The notes: a model not told the origin generated them from the sequence alone. A DNA stretch of 8,287 nucleotides from Verrucomicrobiota bacterium (GCA_003218735.1 QHOJ01000017.1:1-8287), one strand, 5' to 3'. Positions 1 to 5,477 are shown, numbered from the stretch's first letter. Program-made: numbers and translations.

Positions 1-408
1 GGCCTGTTTCAACTGCAAACCGGAGCGGATCGATTGCATGCGCAGATGATCTTCTTCATTGATCATGATACTGAGGGTTTGCCGGCGGTTCATCACCACC
101 GCGCTGCCGACGCCCTTGGCGGCATGCTCCCGGCTGATCAGATGGCGCTCGACAAGGACTTGCCTCTCCAGGGCGGAAAGTTCCTGCAGGCTTTCTGAAA
201 ATGAATCCTGCATCTCGGTCAGCTCTTCCACGCGCGGTCGGATTAGCTCAAGGATAGAAGTGCGTTCTGCTTTCTTGGCCCAACCCGGAAAAGCACGGTT
301 GCGCAAATTGCGCGCGAGCCGAACACGGCTGCTGATGACGATTTGGTGATGAGGCCCTTCGCCGCGCAGCCATTCTCCAGCGGTGGCCATGACGTTGGCA
401 AATTTCAT
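1..408 (-). CDS. mcsB: Protein-arginine kinase McsB, N-terminal part (runs off the left edge)
   Basis: McsB is an ATP:guanido phosphotransferase-family kinase that phosphorylates arginine residues on proteins. In Firmicutes it marks aberrant proteins for ClpCP and modulates the CtsR repressor. Only the first 136 residues are in the window; the frame is open to base 1. Recognisable family motifs are SSRVRLARN (about residues 26-34), matching the conserved phosphagen-kinase segment, and INEEDHLRMQ (about 116-125), matching the McsB nucleotide-binding region. The start ATG is at 408-406, two bases after the mcsA stop codon, so the two genes are almost certainly cotranscribed and translationally linked. 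This adjacency to a zinc-finger McsA strongly supports the call. The catalytic C-terminal part and the arginine-phosphate-binding region lie outside the window, so activity cannot be judged. No strong Shine-Dalgarno is seen, which fits translational coupling. Confidence 0.93.
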   Translation of the reverse strand, partial: MKFANVMATAGEWLRGEGPHHQIVISSRVRLARNLRNRAFPGWAKKAERTSILELIRPRVEELTEMQDSFSESLQELSALERQVLVERHLISREHAAKGVGSAVVMNRRQTLSIMINEEDHLRMQSIRSGLQLKQA

Positions 409-410
409 CG

Positions 411-902
411 CTAACTCGCGAGCTCGCTTTCCAGTTGTTTGATTTGATCGCGGAGTGAAGCAGCCGTTTCGTAATTTTCTTCCGCGACTGCTTTCTGCAA
501 GTTCTCAGCTAGCGTGCGCATCCGATGGTTGATCTCCATGGCGCGGTGTGCGCGCTGCGGCAATTTGCCGACATGCTCGGTGCCTTTATGCATGGCTTTC
601 AATAGGGTGTTCAAACCTTCCCCGAATGTAACATAGCACGCGCTGCACCCGAGTCGGCCGGTTTTCTTGAAATCCGCCTGGCTAAATCCGCACACTGGAC
701 ACTTCTGGGTCGATGCGCCTTTTTCAATTTCCTCGGCAGCTCCGATGCCGAGAAGCAAATCGGCAAGTGCAAAGCCGGTCGGATCCTGCACGCCTTTTTC
801 CTTCGAACAAGCATCGCAGAGATTCACCTTCTGCATTTTGCCTTCCAGTATCTGTGTCAGGAAGACTGTCGCATCATTGCATTTACAAACGTCGCACAAC
901 AT
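411..902 (-). CDS. mcsA: McsA-type UvrB/UvrC-motif zinc-finger protein, activator of McsB
   Basis: A 163-residue protein with the layout of McsA, the partner that activates the McsB arginine kinase. Four Cys pairs are visible: CDVC (3-6), CDAC (29-32), CPVC (68-71) and CSAC (86-89), which would form two zinc-binding modules. The second pair sits in a typical McsA context, with a Phe-Lys-Lys-Thr-Gly-Arg-Leu-Gly stretch between its two halves. A C-terminal UVR motif (about residues 124-160, helical and charged) ends the protein. Length is close to that of known McsA proteins. The ATG at 902-900 is chosen because it places the first CxxC pair at residue 3; only a weak purine-rich stretch precedes it. 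The gene is followed two bases later by mcsB. In Firmicutes the pair sits with ctsR and clpC; here ilvE lies upstream instead and neither is visible, so CtsR-type regulation cannot be assumed. Confidence 0.92.
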   Translation of the reverse strand: MLCDVCKCNDATVFLTQILEGKMQKVNLCDACSKEKGVQDPTGFALADLLLGIGAAEEIEKGASTQKCPVCGFSQADFKKTGRLGCSACYVTFGEGLNTLLKAMHKGTEHVGKLPQRAHRAMEINHRMRTLAENLQKAVAEENYETAASLRDQIKQLESELAS

Positions 903-991
903 TTTTCTTGATTAGACCCCGAAATTTGAGAAACATTCAACCCGCAAATCCTTTCCGGGTGCTTTCCACTCTGAACCGGCGGCGCTCAATT

Positions 992-1981
992 TTAGACAAA
1001 AATCGGCGTACCAGTCTCGTGCGTCATCGCATGAAAACGTGCAATCGTGCGCGCAGTGATTGGTCCCGGCTTGCTGTTCCCAATCAAACGCCCGTCGGCT
1101 TTGACCACAGGAACAATCTCCGCAGCCGTGCCAGTGAGAAAACATTCGTCCGCGATGAAAACATCATGCCGGGTGATGTCGGCTTCCATAATTTTGATCC
1201 CGAGTTCCCCGGCAATCTCGAACACAATCGATCGAGTGATTCCGCGCAGGGCCCCGGCCGTGATGGGGGGGGTAAATATTTGACCGCGCTTAATGATGAA
1301 AACGTTATCGGCAGTGCATTCGGCGACGTTTCCCGCGTCATTCAGCATGAGCGCTTCGTCCGCTCCCGCCAGGTTCGCCTCGATCCTCGCCATCACATTA
1401 TTTAGATAATTGAGTGATTTAACCGCCGGATTAAGCGCGGCCGGGTTACTGCGACGCGTTGCGCACGTCACGATCGTCAATCCTTTTCGATAAATGTTCT
1501 CGTGATAAAGAGCGATCGTCGCGGCGATGATAATGACGCTTGGATGTTTACATTGCGCCGGATTTAAACCCAGGTTGCCGATCCCGCGCGTCACCAACAA
1601 CCGAATGTATCCATCGCGCAAATGATTTTGCCGAATGGTTTCGAGTACCGCCTCCGTCATATCTCGCATCGGCATGGGAATTTCGAGACAAATCGAGCGC
1701 GCCGAATCCCACAATCGATGGAGATGTTCCTCGAGCCGGAAGACACGCCCGTTGTAAAAGCGAATGCCCTCGAAGATTCCATCGCCGTAAAGCAGACCGT
1801 GATCCAAGACAGAGACCTTCGCGTTCGCTTCCGAATAAAATTTTCCATCGATGTAAATTTTCGCTTCCTTGATGCCCGTCGCTGGACGTGGGCGACTTTC
1901 AATCGCAGGCTCGATGACTGCTTGGTCTGTCGGTTCGTGGATTTTCGGTTCGTCTAACACCGTCGTATCAGTAGTCTTCAT
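992..1981 (-). CDS. ilvE: Branched-chain amino acid aminotransferase (class IV PLP enzyme)
   Basis: A 329-residue fold-type IV PLP aminotransferase, most likely the enzyme that interconverts leucine, isoleucine and valine with their 2-oxo acids using glutamate/2-oxoglutarate. Visible motifs: VLDHGLLYGDGIFEG (about 58-72), RFYNGRVFRLEEHLHRL (74-90), the PLP-binding lysine in AVKSLNYLNN (Lys188), the acidic ECTADN segment (221-226), TPPITAGALRGITR (237-250) and TGTAAEIVPV (283-292). The core resembles the short archaeal/bacterial IlvE type rather than animal BCATs. The first 38 or so residues, acidic and Pro-rich, precede the usual start of the fold (KIYIDGKF). No alternative ATG lies at the fold start, so the ATG at 1981-1979 is kept although no clear Shine-Dalgarno precedes it. 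D-amino-acid or aminodeoxychorismate-lyase relatives share the fold, but the substrate-side motifs favour IlvE. A run of eight C on the coding strand (1265-1272) lies in frame at the Thr-Pro-Pro codons. Confidence 0.86.
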   Translation of the reverse strand: MKTTDTTVLDEPKIHEPTDQAVIEPAIESRPRPATGIKEAKIYIDGKFYSEANAKVSVLDHGLLYGDGIFEGIRFYNGRVFRLEEHLHRLWDSARSICLEIPMPMRDMTEAVLETIRQNHLRDGYIRLLVTRGIGNLGLNPAQCKHPSVIIIAATIALYHENIYRKGLTIVTCATRRSNPAALNPAVKSLNYLNNVMARIEANLAGADEALMLNDAGNVAECTADNVFIIKRGQIFTPPITAGALRGITRSIVFEIAGELGIKIMEADITRHDVFIADECFLTGTAAEIVPVVKADGRLIGNSKPGPITARTIARFHAMTHETGTPIFV

Positions 1982-2108
1982 AATGGCGACAAAAATGTCC
2001 GGCGTTTAATGCGCAATGCAAGTGTGCACCGTTAAAACGTTGAAAAAGTTAGATGGTTAGGAAGACGAGGCGTGTATCCCTTCAAAAAGTTGTAACCCTT
2101 TTAGCAAT

Positions 2109-2763
2109 TTAACTCTTCGATAATACGCCATCTTTGATGTGTAATTGACGGTCGCCGCGCGCCGCAAGCCGTCCATCATGGGTCACCACTAACAGCGTTT
2201 TTTTTCGCTCCCGCACCAGATTCAAAAGCAGATCGATAATTTCACCTCCAGTTTTGGAATCAAGATTACCAGTCGGTTCGTCAGCGAAAATGATGTCCGG
2301 ATCGTTCGTCATCGCCACCGGAGAGTTCTGCAGGCAAATGATGCATGCGGTCGCCCAGACCGACGGCAGCTAAACTCGCTTCAGCAGCATCCGTAGCCGC
2401 TCTCCGCCCGATCATTCCTGGCAGCAGCACGTTTTCCAACGCGGTTAGTTCAGGCAGCAGAAAATAACCCTGAAAAACAAAACCCATCTTTTCATTCCGT
2501 AGACGCGCCTCAGCAGCCGAGCTGCCGTCATAAAGACGGCGTCCCTCGAATTCGACCGTCCCCGATTCAGGGCGCTCCAGGCCAGCTAGCGTATAAAGGA
2601 GAGTCGTCTTGCCCGCGCCGGAAGCGCCCGAAAGAAAGACCGCTTCATTACGCGCGATCTCTATCGAGATGCCGCGTAAGACTTCAATCCGCCGAGCGCC
2701 CATTCGGAATGATTGGAAAAGATCGCGCGCGACTAATTGAGGAGTTGCAGTTTCCATCGGCAT
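2109..2763 (-). pseudogene. LolD/MacB-type ABC transporter ATP-binding protein, disrupted by a ~29-base deletion
   Basis: Two reading frames together make one ATPase of the LolD/FtsE/MacB group, which normally drives a membrane permease in lipoprotein release or macrolide/peptide export. Frame one (from ATG 2763-2761; 2757-2755 is an alternative) holds Walker A GASGAGKTT (residues 46-54), the Q-loop FVFQ (95-98), LLPELTALENVLLP and LSGG (147-150), then reads off-frame to a stop at 2283-2281. Frame two, up to a stop at 2111-2109, carries NDPDIIFADEPTGNLD (Walker B and D-loop) and LLVVTHD (H-loop). Family members have about ten residues between LSGG and the residue aligned with the Met at 2312-2310; here one base remains, so about 29 bases are missing and the frame shifts. 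The rest of the signature helix is lost, so neither piece can work. A natural deletion or an assembly error would look the same here. No permease gene adjoins it. Confidence 0.88.
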
Positions 2764-2838
2764 ACCGGTTTGCTCTTTTATCTGCCGCAAACAGCACAAG
2801 CACAAGACCGTCTCGCTGATGACGCCGGCATTCGTACG

Positions 2839-2875
2839 CAAAAAGCCGTCGTCGAAATCATTCCCGCGGCGGCTT
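2839..2875 (-). terminator. Rho-independent-type terminator downstream of paralog A
   Basis: On the minus strand, AAGCCGCCG (2875-2867) pairs with CGACGGCTT (2851-2843): a 9-base stem with one mismatch or wobble, a loop of about 15 bases, and a TTTTT run beginning in the stem end (2844-2840). It lies about 20 bases past the stop of the gene at 2895 and before the start of the ATPase remnant, as expected for a terminator. A diverged copy stands at the same place after paralog B. Confidence 0.62.
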
Positions 2876-2894
2876 CTCGGTAATTGGATGTAAG

Positions 2895-3839
2895 TTATGT
2901 CATCCCCAATGATGCCAGCGTTGGCCGATCAATAGCTGAGGTTATGTACAATCCGCGGTCCCGTTGGTAATCCGCGATCGCAGCACGCGTAAGCGGCCCC
3001 AGCAGACCATCTACTTGATCCTGATAATAACCTTGTTGTTGCAACGCGGCCTGCACGTTTGCGACTACCTGATCGGGTGGCAAACCATTATAGCCGTAAA
3101 TGGGGCCGTCATACGCGTAATACTCATTGGGAGCGTAGCCCCAAGCCGGGTACCACCAGCCAGCGTTCCAATAGTACCATCCGCCATATACGAAAACGAC
3201 GCGGTTGTAATGGTGGTTCCACCAGTTCCTCTCGTGCCATACAGGTCTGTAATTCCGGAAGGCCCAGTAATTTTTACCCTGCCAGTTTTGGCTTCCCTGA
3301 ATTCGTCTGTTTTGTTGAAACGTTACGCCCGTGACTGTTGCCGGACGCGTCTTGTTTTGGAGAGTGAACTGATGGGCCTTGTATGTCTTAGAGCTTGACT
3401 GAAAAGCGCCAGCAGCGGTCGCGCTCACCTTCGAGCTTTTTGTCTTCTGAGCATCGTAACGCGCGCCCTGCTGTGCAGTAAACTGCTGTGATCCCTTCGT
3501 CTTCTCTTTCGTCTTGTATCCGACAGCGCCCGCCGGACGTTCACCCGCTGTAGTGACGTATTGCGACCTTTTCTGTTTCTCCTTCGACTTCTGGTTGTGC
3601 GTACCTGCCGACGTACTCCGAGAAAACGCTGGTGCCGCTGTCTTCTCGTAGTGCTTTGGCGTGGCCACTTTCTGTGACTGCTTTGCCTTTTGTGTTCCGC
3701 CGCTCGCCGCAAATGTGTGTTGCGATGATTGGGCCTGATTTTTCTTCGGGGCTTGCTTCTTAGATTTGTCTTTTTCCTGTGCACCGCCTGCGGCACAGGC
3801 GAGCGCAACAGTACAAATTAAAACAAGAAATGTTTTCAT
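2895..3839 (-). CDS. Secreted peptidoglycan-binding-domain protein with W/Y-rich domain (paralog A)
   Basis: A 314-residue predicted exported protein, probably acting at the cell wall. The ATG at 3839-3837 is chosen because it starts a good signal peptide (MKTFLVLICTVALACAAGG, cut probably near residue 20); an upstream in-frame ATG at 3878 would bury it. Cys15 in an ALAC context leaves a weak lipoprotein option. Residues 21-165 are a Lys/Gln/Ser/Thr-rich linker with degenerate repeats beginning Ser-Gln or similar (near 39, 55, 92, 117 and 136). Residues about 172-250 are a Trp/Tyr-rich domain (NWQG, RNWW, VVFV-GGWY, YPAWGY, YDGPIYGYN). Residues about 254-313 match the PG_binding_1 fold (VVANVQAALQQQGYY, VDGLLGPLTRAAIADYQ). 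No enzyme domain is visible, so a structural or wall-anchoring role is inferred. It is a tandem paralog of the upstream gene at 3992-4918. No clear Shine-Dalgarno is seen. Confidence 0.85.
   Translation of the reverse strand: MKTFLVLICTVALACAAGGAQEKDKSKKQAPKKNQAQSSQHTFAASGGTQKAKQSQKVATPKHYEKTAAPAFSRSTSAGTHNQKSKEKQKRSQYVTTAGERPAGAVGYKTKEKTKGSQQFTAQQGARYDAQKTKSSKVSATAAGAFQSSSKTYKAHQFTLQNKTRPATVTGVTFQQNRRIQGSQNWQGKNYWAFRNYRPVWHERNWWNHHYNRVVFVYGGWYYWNAGWWYPAWGYAPNEYYAYDGPIYGYNGLPPDQVVANVQAALQQQGYYQDQVDGLLGPLTRAAIADYQRDRGLYITSAIDRPTLASLGMT
3276..3725 (-). repeat. Degenerate Ser-Gln repeat linker in paralog A
   Basis: By eye, residues 39-188 of paralog A contain recurring units of roughly 20-35 residues that open with S-Q (or H-Q/S-K), then a hydrophobic or Thr residue, then a basic stretch rich in Lys-Thr-Lys. 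Openings are near residues 39 (SQHTF), 55 (SQKVA), 92 (SQYVT), 117 (SQQFT), 136 (SKVSA), 156 (HQFTL) and 183 (SQNWQ). The last two run into the conserved W/Y-rich domain. Spacing varies, so this is an old, diverged repeat rather than a recent tandem array. Confidence 0.45.
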
Positions 3840-3930
3840 ACGTTTTTGTTGAACGGTTAGATGTTCTACTCTCTTCATTCACGCAGAACTCAAGTGACCA
3901 AATGTAATCTCCCGCGCCTCGATCTCTGGC

Positions 3931-3973
3931 GTAAGTAAAGAAGCCGCCATCAAGATCATCCCGCGGCTGCTTC
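3931..3973 (-). terminator. Terminator-like hairpin downstream of paralog B (diverged copy)
   Basis: On the minus strand, GAAGCAGCC (3973-3965) faces GGCGGCTTC (3948-3940): five pairs, one A-G mismatch, three pairs, then a T-rich tail (TTTACTTAC, 3939-3931). It stands about 20 bases past the stop of the gene at 3992, exactly as the hairpin at 2839-2875 does after paralog A, and the surrounding bases are alignable. The mismatch and interrupted T run make it a weaker terminator, so read-through into paralog A is plausible. Confidence 0.45.
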
Positions 3974-3991
3974 TTAGTAATCGGAATCGCG

Positions 3992-4918
3992 TTACGCCAT
4001 TCCCAATGATTGCAGTGTTGGCTGATCAACCGCGGCTGTGTCTGGCAGCCCGTTGGCGCGTTGGTAATCCGCGATCGCCGCACGCGTTTGCGGCCCGAGC
4101 AGACCATCTACTTCGCCCTGATAATAACCTTGTTGTTGCAGAGCGGTCTGCACATTGGCGATCACCTGATCTGGCGGCAAACTGTTATAAGCGTAGATCG
4201 GGCCATCATACGGGTAATACGAGTTAGAATCGTAGCCCCAAGCCGGATACCAGTAGCCTCCATTCAAGGCATACCATCCACCAAATACGAATACGACGTT
4301 GTTGGAATGGCCGCTCCACCAGTTCCTGTCGTGCCATTGTGACGAATAGTTTCGGAAGACCGTATAATTTGAACCTTGCCAGTTTTGGCTACCCTCAATG
4401 TGCCTGTTTTGTTGGAATGTCACAGCAGGCGCGACTTCGGGTCGGGGTTTGTTTTTATTTGGCAGGTTGAACTGCTGAGGCTTAAACGTCTTACCCGTTG
4501 CGGTTGCCTTGCCGGTTGCCGTCGTCTTTCCGACTGTGGCCGCCGTACCGGCCCCGGTTGCCGTGGTCTTTCCGCTGGCCGTACCGGCACCGGTTGCCTT
4601 CCCTCCGCCTGTTGGCTTGCCCTTTCCTGCGGCTGTGCCGACTTCCGTCGGCTTGCCCGTTTCTGGTAGCTTACCTTTCCCTTTTCCTGCCGGCTTGCCT
4701 ATCTCCGTTTGTTGGGTGGTTTGTGTTGACTTACCGACACCTGTCGGCTTGCCTGCTCCTTTGGCCTTGCCGACTTCTGCCGGCTGACCAACGCCCGCCG
4801 GTTTGCCTGTTCCCGTCGGCTTGCCCGCTCCCGTCGGTTTTCCACCCGGTGGTTGCGATACCTGCCCGGCTTGCGGGCCCTTTTTCTGTTCCTTCTTTTT
4901 TCCAAAAAATATTCTCAT
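3992..4918 (-). CDS. Peptidoglycan-binding-domain protein with Gly/Lys/Pro/Thr-rich linker and no signal peptide (paralog B)
   Basis: A 308-residue paralog of the gene downstream at 2895-3839. The start ATG (4918-4916) is well supported: an AGAAGGA Shine-Dalgarno lies eight bases upstream and an in-frame stop lies just above it. The N-terminus (MRIFFGKKKEQKK) is short and basic with no hydrophobic core, so no Sec signal peptide is visible, unlike paralog A. Residues about 27-143 are low-complexity Gly/Lys/Thr/Ala/Pro repeats (GKPTG, GKATA, GKTTATG types), reminiscent of flexible wall-spanning or nucleic-acid-binding tails. Residues about 166-248 form the W/Y-rich domain (NWQG, RNWW, VVFVFGGWY, YPAWGY, YDGPIYAYN). 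Residues about 250-307 form a PG_binding_1 domain (VIANVQTALQQQGYY, VDGLLGPQTRAAIADYQ). The domain content predicts contact with peptidoglycan, which conflicts with the missing export signal. It may be exported by another route or may have lost its signal. Function is unknown. Confidence 0.82.
   Translation of the reverse strand: MRIFFGKKKEQKKGPQAGQVSQPPGGKPTGAGKPTGTGKPAGVGQPAEVGKAKGAGKPTGVGKSTQTTQQTEIGKPAGKGKGKLPETGKPTEVGTAAGKGKPTGGGKATGAGTASGKTTATGAGTAATVGKTTATGKATATGKTFKPQQFNLPNKNKPRPEVAPAVTFQQNRHIEGSQNWQGSNYTVFRNYSSQWHDRNWWSGHSNNVVFVFGGWYALNGGYWYPAWGYDSNSYYPYDGPIYAYNSLPPDQVIANVQTALQQQGYYQGEVDGLLGPQTRAAIADYQRANGLPDTAAVDQPTLQSLGMA
4490..4840 (-). repeat. Low-complexity tandem repeats encoding Gly-Lys-Pro/Ala-Thr units in paralog B
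   Basis: This stretch encodes residues about 27-143 of paralog B. On the plus strand it shows repeated GTCGGCTTGCC, GCCGGCTTGCC and GGTTGCCGTGGTCTTTCCG-like words, in units of about 15-24 bases. Two sub-types are visible: Pro-containing units (GKPTG, GKPAG) toward the N-terminus and Thr/Ala units (GKATA, GKTTATG) toward the C-terminus. Such arrays change length by slippage, so copy number may vary between strains. Confidence 0.75.
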
Positions 4919-4926
4919 AAGTTTTT

Positions 4927-4933
4927 TCCTTCT
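4927..4933 (-). promoter_or_regulatory. Shine-Dalgarno of paralog B
   Basis: AGAAGGA on the minus strand, eight bases before the ATG at 4918. It is the clearest ribosome binding site in the left half of the window and fixes the start without a signal peptide. The in-frame TAA six codons above the ATG (4940-4938) rules out a longer N-terminus. Confidence 0.8.
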
Positions 4934-4941
4934 GGGTTATT

Positions 4942-4957
4942 GAACACCGCCGTGTCC
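4942..4957 (-). promoter_or_regulatory. Small hairpin in the 5' leader of paralog B
   Basis: GGACAC and GTGTTC on the minus strand pair (six pairs including one G-T) around a GGCG loop, about ten bases upstream of the Shine-Dalgarno. It could be an mRNA leader hairpin or a short operator-like dyad. Nothing identifies a regulator, and a six-base dyad can occur by chance. Confidence 0.3.
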
Positions 4958-5030
4958 TTATTTATTCAACGTTGGCGCGATGTCTTTTGGATGTCTCATG
5001 CGCCATTGTCGGCATTTCTGTGAAGCGCCA

Positions 5031-5477
5031 TTACGTCTGTTGTCGCATCGCCTCGAAAAGCACAATTGCAACAGCGGTCGCAAGGTTTAGGCTGCGCGTC
5101 CCGTGCATGGTGATGGTAAGGCAATTGTCGATGTTTCTAGCCAGTAAATTGTCCGGCAACCCCTTTGTTTCCCGCCCGAAAATGAGGAAATCACCTGACT
5201 GAAATTTCACATCGTAATAAGCGTGGCCTGACTTTGTTGTCAGAAAGAAATACCGCGCGCTTGATTTTTGTTCCGCCTGGAGTTCCGCGAACGAATCCCA
5301 TAATTGCACGTCCACTTCCTCCCAATAATCAAGCCCGGCGCGTCTTAATTGTCGATCTTCCAATGAAAAACCGAACGGTTTTACCAAATGCAATCTCGAA
5401 CGCGTCGCCAGACAAAGCCGTCCGATATTCCCGGTATTCGGCGGAATCTCCGGTTCGATCAGAACGACATTAAACAT
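5031..5477 (-). CDS. trmL: tRNA (cytidine(34)/uridine(34)-2'-O)-methyltransferase TrmL, SPOUT family
   Basis: A 148-residue stand-alone SPOUT methyltransferase of the TrmL (YibK) type, which transfers a methyl group from S-adenosylmethionine to the 2'-OH of the wobble nucleotide in tRNA-Leu isoacceptors. The three conserved motifs are visible: PEIPPNTGNIGR (about 9-20), the FGRETKGLP loop (100-108) and the C-terminal RSLNLATAVAIVLFEA knot segment (128-143). The length is close to the usual 150-160 residues and the protein has no extra domains, as expected for this dimeric trefoil-knot enzyme. The ATG at 5477-5475 begins directly at the first beta strand (MFNVVLIEPE); no convincing Shine-Dalgarno precedes it. 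It sits 88 bases downstream of tal, with a hairpin between, so it may be transcribed from its own promoter. A related SPOUT enzyme (TrmJ/TrmH) is less likely given the short length. Confidence 0.93.
   Translation of the reverse strand: MFNVVLIEPEIPPNTGNIGRLCLATRSRLHLVKPFGFSLEDRQLRRAGLDYWEEVDVQLWDSFAELQAEQKSSARYFFLTTKSGHAYYDVKFQSGDFLIFGRETKGLPDNLLARNIDNCLTITMHGTRSLNLATAVAIVLFEAMRQQT

Larger units (their letters stand above)
2839..4918 (-). repeat. Tandem gene duplication: paralog A unit and paralog B unit
   Basis: Unit B (about 3931-4930) and unit A (about 2839-3850) are direct copies. They share the bases just before the start codon (both have a TAACC element, an A-run, then ATG), the 3' half of the gene, and the 3' flank with its hairpin. 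The 142 residues from the VTFQQ motif to the last conserved Met align without gaps, with 37 differences by hand count (about 74% identity). The central linker regions are not alignable and appear to have been replaced or evolved quickly. The duplication is therefore old, with selection holding the C-terminal half. Confidence 0.8.

Noticed and set aside
940..960. Possible terminator between ilvE and mcsA (ACCCG/CGGGT)
   Set aside because: The stem is only five bases and the minus-strand tail has no U run.
713..1405. Plus-strand open frame of 230 codons across mcsA and ilvE
   Set aside because: It lies antisense to two clearly conserved genes, is Arg/Asn/Ser-rich, contains no recognisable domain and crosses an intergenic gap.
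2086..2105. A-rich/T-rich hairpin after the ATPase remnant as its terminator
   Set aside because: The stem is about five A-T-dominated pairs and too weak to support a call.
2964..3398. Plus-strand 144-codon hydrophobic-looking frame antisense to paralog A
   Set aside because: It mirrors the Trp/Tyr-rich coding region. A similar mirror frame occurs at 4010-4342 opposite paralog B, as expected from duplicated coding DNA, with no independent start signal.
3425..3808. Minus-strand 127-codon Arg-rich frame overlapping paralog A
   Set aside because: It is an out-of-frame reading of the Lys/Gln/Ser-rich linker and has no domain or ribosome binding site.
4490..4840. CRISPR-like or minisatellite array
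   Set aside because: The units are short, degenerate and in frame within a coding region, with no constant repeat/spacer alternation.
4498..4920. Plus-strand frames rich in Leu/Pro/Val, resembling membrane proteins, opposite the paralog B repeats
   Set aside because: The reverse complement of Gly-Lys-Pro-Thr coding repeats naturally reads as Pro/Val/Leu. The true gene has a strong ribosome binding site on the other strand.
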